This document shows positions 48,778 to 60,691 of a DNA stretch of 64,000 bases, in pieces. Origin of the DNA: Drosophila persimilis (lineage: Eukaryota; Arthropoda; Insecta; Diptera; Drosophilidae); NCBI RefSeq assembly GCF_003286085.1, contig NW_020825336.1, positions 1,116,001 through 1,180,000 on the forward strand, in the 5' to 3' direction. A program made the position numbers and the translations under genes. The notes under the pieces were generated by a model. It ran no database searches. It was not told where the DNA came from and saw only the letters and a program-made list of their open reading frames with translations. Each line of letters starts with the position of its first letter. Position 1 is the stretch's first letter.

Positions 48778-49230
48778 CTACCACAGCACATCGTAGTCGA
48801 GGACATGCTCCGAGGAGGCAATAATCATCACCTTTACAATATCATCCACGGCACGGGTTACCCTCCACTTTTTGGGATTCCTCAGCACTTGCAATGGCGT
48901 GGGCTTGCTTTTGGGCGGATCCTCCTTGGGCTCATGCTCATGCCAGGGACTCGTCGAAGTGGCTGTCGTCTTCATCTCCGGCAGGGAAGGCATACCTCGG
49001 CGTAGGGCATTGAGGCGCTGCTCCTGGTAGTAATTGTTGAGATTCGTTAGGTAGCAAAAGTCCGAGTCATTGACCACATCGATCTCTGCATAATTGTGAC
49101 CATCGATGCTGTCCCGCTCTGGCTCTCGCTCCCGCTCCCGCTCCTGCTCCTGCTCCTGCTCCACGCCAAGTCCCAGACCCAAGCCTGGTCCCATCTTCGG
49201 GGCCGTGGCCTGGGCAAAGAGTTGATCAAA
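48778..49230 (-). CDS. Dab: In-frame extension of Dab beyond its UGA stop
   Basis: After the Dab UGA (49231-49233) the same frame stays open for 150 codons, ending at a TAG at 48,778. The product starts FDQLFAQATAPKMGPGLG, then has an EQ/ER charged repeat. It ends in sequence that looks like real protein rather than random frame: HNYAEIDVVNDSDFCYL, LNNYYQEQRLNALRRGMPSL and KWRVTRAVDDIVKVMI. Alternatives are a separate start at Met 49,194 or a rare splice removing the UGA. The stretch between the UGA and the nearest acceptor (49,207) is only about 25 bases, too short for an intron, and upstream in-phase donors are poor (GTTAAT at about 49,401). Stop-codon readthrough is well documented in Drosophila, so it is the preferred reading here, by inference. 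Confidence 0.55.
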   Translation of the reverse strand, partial: FDQLFAQATAPKMGPGLGLGLGVEQEQEQEREREREPERDSIDGHNYAEIDVVNDSDFCYLTNLNNYYQEQRLNALRRGMPSLPEMKTTATSTSPWHEHEPKEDPPKSKPTPLQVLRNPKKWRVTRAVDDIVKVMIIASSEHVLDYDVLW

Positions 49231-52200
49231 TCACATATTTTCATCGAATTTCGCAAAGTTCTCATTCTCGTTCCATTGGAATTTATTGTTCGCAGTGGCT
49301 GCGGCCTCTCCATCATTGTCCTTCTGCTGGTCCTGGTCGGGTGACTTGAAGAACTCATCATCCTCGAAGGGATCCTCTTGCTTTTTGGCAAATATATTAA
49401 CAGATTCCGATTTCTTGATGAGCTCCTGCCGCTGTTGCAGCTTTGTGGTGCGCATATTTTGTTTTCTGGTCAAAGCAACAGATCCTCCAGCGGCTGCTGT
49501 GGCGCCACCTCCTCCTGCACTCGTCTGCTCCTTTTCAAAGTCAAACGAGGCCTTGGCAAAATCATCCTCGAAGGCAGCATCATCGAACTGCGAGATCTTG
49601 ACATTATCATCGAATCGCAGCTTTTGGGTTATGGGTGGCGTTGAGGTCGCCGGTGGATCCATCTCAAAGTGCTCCCTCTTCTCGCCGCCCTTCTCCGAAA
49701 AGTCATTGGAGAAGCGAAACAGAGACTTGGAGCCGCCACTGGCCACGCTGCCACCCGAGATGGGGCCCGCGGGCGTTGAATTACAGCTGGAGGCCGTGCC
49801 AGCGGGCGCTGGCGGTGGGGAGCTCTGGTTGAAGTCCGATTCGAAGCCATCGTCAAAGTTAAACTTGCCACCGCCAACGCCTGCAGAGGACTCCCCGCCG
49901 CTGCCCAGCATGCCGCTGCTCATCAATCCGGCGGGCGTGCTGCTGGCATTCGATCGGGGCGTCGGTGTGGGCGTCTGCTCGTAGCTATCCACAAAGCCAT
50001 AGTCACTGTTGACCCCCGGGGGGGCTACGGCTCCTCCGCCGCCGCGAGAACGATTCTGCGTTGACTGCAGCTTCGACAGCGTGGGATGTCGCTCCATTTG
50101 ACGGCGCTCGCTCTCCAGCATTCGCTGGTGCATCTCGTGGCGCCTGCGATTCAATCGCTCGAACTTATCCTCATCCGTGGGCGGCTCATCATCCGCATAA
50201 TCCTCATCGTCATCATCGTCGTCGTCGGCCACATCGTCGTCGTCCACATCCACATCTTTGCGCTGCTGCATCTGCTTCTGCAGCTGCTGCTGATGGCTGC
50301 TCATATAATCGTAGTTATCCCGAATGCCACGCCCACTGCCGCCCACATAGCGAGGGGGTGGGGGATTCACAATCGAGGAGGAGCCAGAGCCAGGGCCAGG
50401 GCCGCCAACAGAGGCCAAGTCTTTGGCACTGCGTGCACGAGTTTTCTTGCGGAATCTAAAGGGGGATAGAATAAGATGTTTTTAGGCCTTCTCTCTCTCT
50501 CTCTCTCTGTCTGTCTCTGTCTTGTTACCTTCTCTCTTTTTCCCCATCGGAGGGCGTCTGTCCCAAGGCCACGGCCCGACGACTCTCCGCCAGACGTCGC
50601 TCTGTCTCGGCAGCACTTGCCGGACGCTTCCAGGACTTTTGGCCAGGCAAAGCAGGTTCTGCAAAATGAAAATTAAACGATTTTATGAGACCCGATGAAC
50701 GAAAGCTTTGGGGAAGGGACGTACCCTCGCCATCCCAGGGACTGGAGCCACTGCTCTTGCGCAGTCGCTGGGAACCGCCAACGCCGCCGCCTCCTCCTCC
50801 GCCGATGGGCAGCACCACGTCGGCTCCCAGCTGACTGGGACGCTGCAGACTCCTCACCGATGCCCGCTCGCGCTGCTGGAAATCCTGCTCCGAATCCTGT
50901 TCGTAGTCAATGTCCCCGCTGATGCGTAGCTTCCCCGAGGTGGTGGTGGGCTTCCTCAGGGAACGCGTCTTCATTTGCTCGCGATCCCGTTCGCCCCTGT
51001 CGCGCTCTCGGTCCACGCCGCCGCGATACTCGTCGCGGCTGTCGAGGCTTCCATAGACATCGTTGCCGCTGCCAAAGCTACGTCTGCGCCGCGTGGCGCT
51101 CTCGAAGGACTCCAGGCTCTCGCGATCGAAGGACTTGCGATCCCTGTCCCTGTCCCGCTCCCTCTCCCTCTCGTACAGATAGTCGCCTCCTCCTCCGCCG
51201 CGGCCACTCGACTTGTAGGCCATGGGCGAGCGTCCACCGCGCTGCTCCTCGTACACGTTCTCGTAGTCAAAGTCGTAGCTGGGACGCGCATAGTCCCTGT
51301 ACTCGCGCTCCCTCTCGCGCTCTCGATCGCGGTCTCGCTCTCGCTCCCCCCGATACTTGCTCCGCAGCTGCTGCTGCTGCTGCTGTCCGCCCCGCTTGTC
51401 CGCGTACATGGGCGGCCCATAGCTGGAGCGCTCGTAGGCGCTGCGCTCAAACGATCGGCCACTCGATCGCACTCCTTGTTCGATTTCCTGCGGCGACCAG
51501 GTGTGATGTGTGGGATGGTGATACCAACTGGGGGAATCTATAAGGGGAGGGGAGAGGAGCGGAAAAGGTTAAGGAGGATACAGGAAGAACCCTCACAGAC
51601 GGAGACTCACCCAGATCAAAGTTATCCCTGCTGCGGGAGAGGCCATGCTTGAACTTCCTTTGCTGCAGCTGCTCTCTTTCCCTGCGGGCCATCAGCTCTG
51701 CATCGTAGCTGTGCCAAAGAAAAGGAAAAGGAGTAGGAGATTTAATCAGTAATCCGCAAGGAAAAGGCATCGATTGCCCCGCACTCACTCGTAATCCTCA
51801 TCGCAGGAGTTCATTCTTCTGGCATGCCTCATATAGTAACCATGACGATCCGTCTGCGGCTGTACCTGCGGATGTGGCATTTGCTGCCGTCTCTTCAGAT
51901 ACTCTGGCGTCTCGTCGTCCCAAGGACTCAGATCCCTCGACGAGGACGAAGTCTGGTGGCGCTCCTTCTTGGCCCAACGGCGCTGCTGCTTCGACCAGCC
52001 GTCATCGCGGGGATCCGAGCTGCACGGCGACTCTGCGGTGTCCTGCTGCGAGGTATTGGAGGCAGGCGGCGGCGGCGGTGGCAGCGTGAGGCGTGCCTTG
52101 CCTTTGCCCGTGGCCTTGGGGGAGTCAAAGGTGGCCCACGATTGTTTCTCTCTTTCGCGATCGCGATCGCGCTCGCGTTCTCGTTCGCTCATCATCTGCT

Positions 52201-55200
52201 TGGTGGCGGTGTCTATCAGCTGAGAGACGGCCGACAGATGCGATGGCACTGGCGAGGGCTGCAGTGCAGCTGGCGATTGTGATTTCTGTAGCGGAATGGG
52301 CGAAGTGCTGACATCGTTGAACTGCTGCTGCGAGGGCGTGTGCACGCCCAGACTCTGCGCTCCTCTGGAGGGTGCCGCCGAGGAGGTGGCCGGAGAGAGG
52401 CGCTCCCGCGAGTCCAGCGACAGATTGGAGATGGCGCGATGCATCAGCTCATCGATTTCAATGTCATCTTTCGCACTGCCACTGCCACTGCCGCCTCCCG
52501 GGGGGGCCGTCAGCACAGACAGGAACTTGTGATCCTGCTTGGGACAGCGGAGAGGCAGCGGCACGGAGGAGGATTCCTCCTCCAAAAGAGAAGCGGGAAC
52601 CACTGCATCCAGCTGCTGTGTGGAGGTGGACAGCTTCTCGTACTGATCCTGTCCGCTCACCGGCTCCTCCCCGTCCTTTTCGTTGCTGTCCATGCTGCTC
52701 TCTCCCCCCGCATCTGCATCCTCGTCCTCGTCATCGTCGTCCACGGTCAGGGCAGAGGACGAGGGCTCTGCGGGGAAGCCGCGACTGTCCACAAGGCCGT
52801 GCCGATCCTGCGGATGCTGCTGCTCGGCGAGTGGCAGGTCCATGATCTGCCGCAGGTCCTGGTCCTCGTTGAATTCGTCACTGAATTCGGGAAAGTCCTG
52901 CAGCAGATCCTTCTCCGGCGGTGCCTTGGGGGCCTGCGCCTGCGCCGGCGGCTGCGGCTTGTCGAAGAGATTCTCCACCAGAATGATGTCCCTGAGGGCC
53001 GCGTAGCGATCCTTGGCCTGGGCCACCACTTCGGTGATTTTTGTGTCGATCTTTGGCAGCGGCGGCGGCGGGGCAGACGGTGGCGCGGTTCTCGTGCCAA
53101 TGGAATCGATCAGCGGAATCTCCGTGTGCGCCTCCAAGCCCAGGCCCAGGGAGGACGCCTCTGGCGCCGCCTCCTGCTCGTCGACGGGCGGCGGCGTGAG
53201 ATCCCCCATGAGATCCGTTTCCTGCTGCTGCTGTTGCAGCTCCTGGTCGATGATCTCGCGAAAGACCGCATAGCGATCCGCCGAGGGCACAGCCACCGCT
53301 GCAGCCGCCGCCGGTATCGGAGCCTCGTTGAAATTCGCAAAGTTCGCCTCAAAAATGGGCGCCTCCTTGGGCGGCGAGGCCACTCGCGCCGTTGCCTCGT
53401 CCTCGCCGAAGGTGTCGTCAAAGGAGGCCACAAAGGATGTTTGCTGATCGAAGCTCACCTTGAAGACCGCCGCAGAGGAGGAGGCTGTGGCACTGGCGGC
53501 GGCGGCGACTGTGGCTGCTGGTGGGGCGACAGGAGCCGGAGCCGCGGGGGCGGCCAGGGATTGGCTGGTCTTCTCGCTGGACGACAAGTACTCCGACAGG
53601 TAGGACGTCAGCTGCACAAGGGTCATTGTGCTCAGCTTTGTGGCGGGAACATTCAGCTTCACGGCCAGATCATCCATGCCCAAAGTGAGCAACTGCGTCA
53701 GCGTGATGTCAGGAGCCAGAGCGGGGCCTGCCGGGCCCTCGTGGGCTACTGCCTGCGCCAGGATCTCCGCCTTGTTCTCGTAAATGTCCTGCGGCCTTCC
53801 CAGCGATTGCTGCCGCTGGGGACGCGCCCTGGCCGTGGACGATGCCGCTGCCGATGATGCCTGATTCGGAGGCGGCAGCAGGGGTGGCGGCGGTCCGAGC
53901 GGCATCATATAGTCATCCTCCGTCTGATGGGGCTTTCTTGGGCGGCCGGGACCCGGAAAGCAGGCATCCGTGCGTCCCACGCGACGCGAGGGCAATGGAA
54001 TCGGCGGCGCGTCCGGCAGAGAGTGCGCGAGGGTGCGTCGCGTCGAAGAGGAACTGCTGTTCAGATACTCATACCGACCGGCAGTCGGCGGAGCGGGACT
54101 CGGCCGGATCACGAGGTCGCTGAACTGTTTCTTGGGCGGCAGAGGCGGTGGCCCAGAACAGGGGGCCGAGTCCGGACGAGGCGGTGGCTCCGGGGCAGCC
54201 TCCGTTTCGCTGAGGGAATCGCTCTCCTGCAGGCGCCGCATATTGACGCTGGAGCCGATCTCCGAGGAGGAGGAGTCGCCGCGCTTGGAGAAGCCCCTCG
54301 CCTGGCCAAACAGATGCGGCATCTTCTTGTTGCTGATGCTGGAGATGACATCCAGGGGTCCCCCTCCTCCGCCTCCGCCCAGAGGATTGGGCAGCGAGGA
54401 GGCGGAGACAGTGGGCCGATTCCTCACGGTGCTCATCTGCTGCTCCCCTTTCTCCGGGGGAAGCTGCACTTGAAGCGGTCCATTAAAAGCGTTGCTCCTG
54501 GCCCCATCGGGTGCAACTGGGACTGCGGCGGCCACTGCCACTGCCACGGGGGCAGGTGCATCGAACTCGAAGGCATCCAGCTTGGCGAAGAGATCACCCT
54601 CCTGGAAGGGATCCGGGTCGCTCTTCTTGCGCGTCGGCGAGAAGGGATCGGTGTCGCGGGGCAGCAGCACCGGATTCGCCGTCTCCTGACGATCCTCCAG
54701 CGTCGTCGTCGCGTTGATGGAGGACGGCAGCGGTTCTGTGGTATAATAGGTGGACCCACAGGTGGGGGGATAAGTGGGTATTGGCGGTGGTGGTGGATTA
54801 GTGAGGGGCGATCTTCTAAGCAAAAGTTTCAGCTTTGCGGACGAAAAGTCTTCGGCGCTGGCGGATAAAATGGGAAAAGATAGAGCGGACGTGGGAATGG
54901 GAGCAGGAATGGAGGTGGGATTGGTTGCGGGTGTGGCTGTGGGTGCGGGAACGGGAGCGGAAGCGGCGCTGGAGCTGGTTAGTAGCAGGTGGTGATGGTG
55001 GTGCTGCTGGTGGCTGCCGCCCAAGCGGACGCTGGTGGCTGCAGCGGTGGTTAGTAGCGGATCGGAATTCCCTGCGGCGGTGCAAGTGCATTGATTAGAG
55101 TTATTCTGTGACTGTGACTGTGGCTGTGGCTGTGACTGTGGCTGTGACTGTGGCTGTGCCTGTGACTGTTGCTGGTGCGGTGGATCGGTGGTGGTGGTGG

Positions 55201-57983
55201 TGGTGGTGGTGGTGGTGGTAGTGTTGGATGCTAGTGTTTGATGGTGGTGGTGTTGGTTAGTACCTGCTGTGATGTTAGTAGCTGCTGTGGTGGTGGTCAT
55301 GGTAGCGATGGTAGTGGTGCTGCTGGCACCACCCGCACCCGCACCCGAACCCGTCTCCTCTTCCGTGGAAAAGAGACTGCCGGTGTCCAAACCCAAACCG
55401 ACGGCACCCGCACCACTGAGCTCCTTGAGCAGCTTCTTGGGTGGATTCTTAAGCTCTTGGAAGAAGTATTTCTTATCGACATACGGCCGGGTGCGACCGG
55501 TGCCCAGCGGATCCAGATCCGTGAATGCATCTGCAGCAGTAGCATAATGGAATAACACAGAGAAAACGGATGGAATACAGACAGAGGCAGAGAGAGTGCA
55601 TCTCGAATGCACTGGGAGGCACGAGACGCCTCCTCCTCCTCCTCCCCGAATGGAAGAAGGCAGACAAATCATAATCTTTGAGAGGGGAAGATCTACGGTG
55701 TCGGAAAACAAAATCAAAAAAGTGGTTTGGGAACACAAAAGATCTATGAAAAGAAATCACAGAGAAGGAAACTCTATCCTGCCTCTTCTACTGTACGGTT
55801 TTAGGTTAGTTTTGGCGGGATACAAGGATACTCGTATGGAGCCACGGAAAGAGCTGCCTGTGCGACGATAGTGGAGATAAAAGGTATCATATATGTATGT
55901 GTACAGGCTAAAAGGAGGAAAGAAGAACTTAAACCAAGGATTTCAATCATTTTTGAATACATCTGTGAACGAAACAAAGGCCTGGGAAGAACCTAAACTA
56001 AAGATTTCGATCAATTCTTTGTGGTTCGAGAATCGTACATCTCTGATCTATGAAATGCATCTTTTTGACAGAGAGACAGAGAAAAGGCGACAGATCTAAC
56101 CTTTAACCTACTCTACGAAAAACCTAAAGTTAAATCCGATCTATGGGGAAGAGAAAAGCTGCCAGACGCACTGCAGCCCATAGATTAAGTTTCAGTTCAA
56201 TTGATTTGACCCTTGAATTCTTTCCGATTGTGGCGTTCCCTTTTGTGGCGGCATGCCATCGCTTGCGAGTACAGCTTCTGCCCATTACAGCCACTCCCAT
56301 CGTGCCTCACAGACAGCTCTTTCATCACTTTCAATGGGGATGACGACATACAAATCCTACAACAAAGCAGAGGAGAGACACTCTCCTCTCCTCTCGCTCT
56401 CTCTCTCTCTCTTCTCTCTTTTGGGACTCACCCAGCGACATGATTGCTGGCTCCTCTGCTGTTGCTGTGGCCGTAAGGCCCGCCAGTCCGCCCATGTCGA
56501 GATCCGCCAGAGATGCAGCTGCCGTAGCGGACATTTCCGTCAACTGTTGCGTGGGCGTGGCCGTGGATTCGCTGGCCGCCAGAGGAGCCATCGACAGGAC
56601 AGCGGCCACCACATTGGTGGTGTCAAAGACATCGTTCTGCTGGTCCAACTCGTGCAGCCAGCTGTCGTCGTCATTGTCCACGCCAGAGGCCTGACTGGCA
56701 ACGCCCGGGGCTGGGGAGGAACGCACCCCGGCAGGAGGAGGCGAGAGGATGGCATCCAGAGCGGCAGCAGACTCGGGTGTCTTCTGGGGCTTGTGTCGGT
56801 TGCGGCCCGATTCGGGCGGCGGCGGCAAGATGCTGTACGATGGCACACAGATGAAGGAGTCCCCGAAGGGATCGTCCTCGCTGGCGGATTTGGCCAGGCT
56901 GCCGGGATGCCCGCCGCCGACGACGCCACCTCCGCCGCTGGAGGGATGGTGCATGCCCGGCTCGCTGGGCGTAATCCTCTCCATTTGGGTGATGCCGCGC
57001 TGCAGGGAGGTCAACTCCTGCTCCAGATCCACCAGATCCGCCACAGATTCGGGAGAGATCTACAAGAGCGAGGCGGATTAGTAGAGATCATGGACATATG
57101 GAGTGGTTACTTCTTTGGCTGCTGCTCCCGAGGTCTTGGCCACGTCCAGATTGACGCCCAGCCGCGCGGTTCCATTCGAGTAGGCATCCTGACCGCAGAG
57201 GGAGCTCAGGGTGAGGGAGTGGCCGCCACTGGCGAGATCTGCATGACCCGCTGCTCCAGCTCTCAGTGCGGATAAGGAGGCCAGCTGGCTGGCGTGCTCA
57301 TGCAGGGACTTGCCCTGGATCTGCTGGCGGGCCATCTCGATCTCCTTCTTCTTCAGCTCGAAGACAACCTGAAAGAGGTCGCGCATGGCCAGCACCACCT
57401 GGCTGGCCGCCTTGTCCGTCTTGATGCCAAAGAACCGATGCCCGCTGTCCGGCGAGCCAAAGATGTAGCCGAAGGCCCGCGAATCGGTCATGTCCTGGGC
57501 GATGAAGGATATCTTGTGCACCGGATGGTGATACAGCGAGTCGCCTGTTTTCTCGTCCCGCAGCCTCAGCCCGTCGATCGTCACATGGATGGTTATCCGC
57601 TGCTTGTGCTCCCCCGCCGCACGGATGGCCATCTTGAGGTCCTGCAACGCCTCCTGGCACATACGATCGCCCCGGGCCTCGCCCACTTCCAATATTCCAA
57701 TGAGTTTGGCCTTGAATTGAACGCCATCGCCGAAAAATCGTCCCGGATCATTGCGATCTGGAAAATAGAATGCGCACAAGCGTATACATATATAAGTCAC
57801 GTGTGTGTGTGTGTGTGTGTGTATGCGATTCAGATTTTTGTTTGCTTTTTTTTTGCGCTAACGTTTTGCGTAATTTGTTTCCTCTGCCGCGCTGCTGCTG
57901 TGGCTGCTGCCGACGCCGAAGGTGCTGGCCAGAGAGAGATTCGAGGAGGCTGTCGACAGCTTGGAAACCAGAGATTTGACCAT
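49231..57983 (-). CDS. Dab: Disabled (Dab), PTB-domain endocytic adaptor
   Basis: Eight coding exons: 57863-57983, 57111-57757, 56432-57059, 51789-55530, 51611-51708, 50725-51537, 50529-50658 and 49231-50455. All splice phases agree, giving 2467 residues to the first stop. The N-terminus is [18 protein letters not shown]. The PTB domain is about residues 42-190, starting [20 protein letters not shown] and ending in the [11 protein letters not shown] helix. The remainder is disordered: DPF motifs that bind the AP-2 appendage ([30 protein letters not shown]), Pro-rich SH3 ligands, poly-Thr and QPQS repeats, an Arg/Glu/Asp repeat region, and a segment repeating the DNFDLD/DFDFEKE style of acidic motif. 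Known role: cytoplasmic adaptor linking NPXY receptor tails to clathrin coats, acting with Abl and Notch in axon guidance. The largest exon (3.7 kb) carries most of the coat-binding region. Confidence 0.95.
55195..55219. repeat. (GGT)n coding microsatellite, poly-Thr in Dab
   Basis: Tandem GGT on the plus strand encodes a run of about ten Thr in Dab on the minus strand. Nearby CTGTGG repeats (about 55,115-55,180) encode the QPQS repeats. Confidence 0.8.
57801..57822. repeat. (TG)n microsatellite in Dab intron 1
   Basis: Eleven TG dinucleotides inside the 105-base intron between the first two coding exons. It lengthens an otherwise minimal intron. Confidence 0.85.
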
Positions 57984-59000
57984 CTTCTCGGATCGAATCC
58001 TGAAGGAATCGCTGATCGCACACTAACACAGCCTCACAGTCTTAGCCAGAATCTGCACGTTCGTGTGATATTCCATGGCCCACACACACACGAAATCAAG
58101 AGCGGGAAGAATGGAATTGGACGGGACGGACGGGTGCACACAATGATTTTTCGCGACTTTATGTATGTTGTTGCCATACAATTAATTAAATTCAAAAAAA
58201 ACAACAATATAAAAAAAAAACAAGAGACAACAAATAATGACGACACACACACACAGAGGCAAACGAGAAGCACCCGCCGCTACCGAAAACGATCCGTGAT
58301 CATGGAATGAATGAAAGCGATTGAGAGAGCGCTGCCCAGCCGCTGTTGTTGCTTTTGGACTTTTGCCGCAATTTGTTTAACAAATAAACAAACACAAATT
58401 TCACTCTATTATTTTGTGATTCTCATTCAGAATGATAAAAAAACACGACAGTCTCTCAGTGTCACTCGGACGCTCTCTTTGTTGTTGTCTTGAGCATCGG
58501 CTACCACCTGCCAAGGTGCAGTCAAAAAAGGTGAGGCTCAGTCACGGTCTCCTGGGGTGCCTAATTTGGCTTGGCACTCCAATGGCCGGCTATTTTGAGA
58601 GCCCACTCTGGCAATGACGCACCCTAGGTAGAACACACCTTGCACCTACCGAGAACATTGACGGCGCAGCAGCTGCCAGGGGGACTAGGCACGTTCAAGC
58701 CGATCGATCATTCATGATCACAAGCACCATTCTCCCGTTGAGTTTTTAAAAGTTATACACTCGGGACTACTCACATTTACAAGGACTCGTTTTCTTGCGC
58801 AGCGTCTGCATGGTGCTCACAAAAAGCAGATTGGCATTCGGAAGACGTCTAATGCTGATGATTGTGCCTGCTCCTTGCTAATAGGAGGGGTGAGGAATTT
58901 GAATCTTCTTCTTCCGTTCGTTACTTTCCTATCGAACGCAACTGTAAAGCTCTCGTTCTCTTTGTTTACACTTGTATTAATCGTATCCTTTGCTCTCGCA
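57984..59000 (-). promoter_or_regulatory. Dab 5' leader region with a possible noncoding exon
   Basis: A good donor on the minus strand (AAAT|GTGAGT, exon edge at 58,775) and a fair acceptor (CCTTCAG, exon edge at 57,999) suggest a noncoding first exon upstream of 58,775, spliced to the exon that carries the ATG. The interval contains A-rich and CA-rich simple sequence and no other gene. Transcript evidence would be needed to fix the start. Confidence 0.3.
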
Positions 59001-59562
59001 CGTTTTGTTGTTATTGTGCCACTCGGCCGATACTACGCGCCGGCATTTAATCGTAGTACACACACACGAACACGTACAAGCCTCCCTCCCACCTAGCCAC
59101 CCACACAAACACCGAATGTGATTATTGATTTTTCAATTGTGTGGGTGTTTTCATTTTCACTTTGCCTACTTTAAGGCGTCGCTAAAGTCCTGTAAAGCAT
59201 ACATAATGGTAGCATGATTTTTAAATTTGAGTTCTCCCCACTAATTGGAAAATGTCCCTGTCTAACCACAAAAATTCGCCAGAGAACAAAGACACACTGA
59301 AACACTTTCGTTTTTGCTGGTGAAAACCACACTTTTTGAGATATTTCCACTAGGAACCTTAAGCACACACTCCCGGCTTACTAACTAATCATTTGCTTTA
59401 AAGAATTCGCTTAAAAGAAAATTTATTCACTCCTACGCCCTGGAAGCAGGAGCAAAGGAACACACAACACACACCAAAAACAAAATTCGACTGTAAGGAT
59501 ACCACCGTAGGGTAAAGGTGGGTGGGCGGAGGGTGGTTGTTTTAGGGTGCTTTCTAACCCGA

Positions 59563-59570
59563 TATCGATA
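59563..59570. promoter_or_regulatory. DRE palindrome TATCGATA
   Basis: A perfect DREF-type element with further ATCGAT near-copies around it (59,577-59,600). It lies in the interval between Dab (-) and Lasp (+) and could serve either promoter; function is inferred from the motif only. Confidence 0.4.
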
Positions 59571-59769
59571 TCTAGTTATCGATGAGTCAGTATCGACTCG
59601 ACATCTGACAAAGGCTCGCCGCCACATGTAAGTTATCGGTTCATCAATTGACAAAATCTGAAATGCATAAATGATCGATAAAACTATCATTAAATAATCG
59701 GGTGGCCACATGAGCCCAGAATCGAGCAGCAATGTCCCTCAACATGGCGGATCGAGCAACATTCTGCAT

Positions 59770-60240
59770 ACCCTAGGGAAGGGATATTATAGAATTGAGG
59801 AAGTGTTTGTCATCTAAGACGTCAATATGCTCTGTCTTAAAGCTATTAAAATTTATTGTCTCTTTATAGATATGGGACCAGTGTATATACAGGAAACCAA
59901 TCAAATGCATGAATGGTTCTTGTAATATTCCACGGAATATCAAAATTGAGGAATATGAATAATTCGTGAGTATATTTTCAAAATGAGACCGTATATTTCG
60001 GTATTTATTTGAATCGGATCGGTAATAGCCGGTTGACAACAATCCTGGGGGAAATGAGTGCTATAGAATTGAGAAAATTTCTGTCATCCTAGCCTCCAAA
60101 TAAGGCAAGAACAACTTAGTCTCTGTTTTAAATATCACAACGATATTTTGGAGTTTATTGTATTCTTACAGAGACAGGAATAGGCATCAGGATTGAGATA
60201 TATGTACATATGTATATATGCTAGATACCAATCATATTCA
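59770..60240. repeat. Locally duplicated segment containing dispersed repeat copy C
   Basis: AGAATTGAGGAAGTGTTTGTCATC-like sequence at about 59,793 recurs diverged at about 60,066. Later landmarks recur in the same order (GTCT...TTTAAA; ACCAATCA...GCAT/TCATTAAT). This looks like an old tandem duplication of about 275 bases. Bases 59,925-60,035 also match the last third of dispersed repeats A and B (CGGAATATC, GAGGAATATG, CGTATATTTCGGTAT). Confidence 0.45.
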
Positions 60241-60369
60241 TTAATATGTCTAAAACATATCAATTTGAGAAAAGGTCTTTATAAATTACGTTTTATCTTC
60301 ATATAAAATTAACGAAATATGGTATACAAAGGTATGCGCGCATCATGTCTTCAAGTACCAGCAACATTG

Positions 60370-60640
60370 CGGCTGTTTTTTTGTTGAACTATTTTGTTTA
60401 TGCCTTGTTTCAGCCAAAATACAATAAAAGTAACGGCTAACAATGGGCCAATCTTGAAGAAAATTTATTCATCAATGGCATAAAATTATGTGGGCATGGC
60501 TAAATGTTCTATTTAGCTGGTAATAGTCGACGGAACAAAGACAACGAGGAATATGTATAACAGAACTTGACTTCGTCAGTATATTTACGGTATATTTTTA
60601 AAACGAGAAGGTATATGTCGGTATATTTCTGAGGGTCTTA
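60370..60640 (+). repeat. Dispersed repeat, copy B
   Basis: Diverged copy of the repeat at 40,250-40,560, in the same orientation. The best conserved piece is AAATTATGTGGGCATGGCTA at about 60,483. The copy ends in GTCGGTATATTTCTGAGG and is followed at once by a Motif 1-like promoter sequence. Confidence 0.6.
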
Positions 60641-60651
60641 TTCATAAGCGG

Positions 60652-60662
60652 CGGCCACACTG
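60652..60662 (+). promoter_or_regulatory. Motif 1-like (M1BP) core promoter element
   Basis: CGGCCACACTG differs at one base from the Drosophila Motif 1 consensus YGGTCACACTR. It sits between dispersed repeat B and the hAT remnant. Confidence 0.35.
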
Positions 60663-60691
60663 CTCCCCATTTTTTCCGAACCGTCTCACAC

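Noticed and set aside
49207-49233. Short intron removing the Dab UGA
   Set aside because: A GT at the stop codon and an AG at 49,207 would make an intron of about 25 bases, below the Drosophila minimum, and the donor phase does not match the acceptor.
49231-49233. Dab UGA as selenocysteine
   Set aside because: No SECIS-like hairpin was recognised downstream and Dab is not a selenoprotein family.
52340-53857. 505-codon plus-strand open frame opposite Dab exon 4
   Set aside because: A shadow of the GC-rich, low-complexity Dab coding exon.
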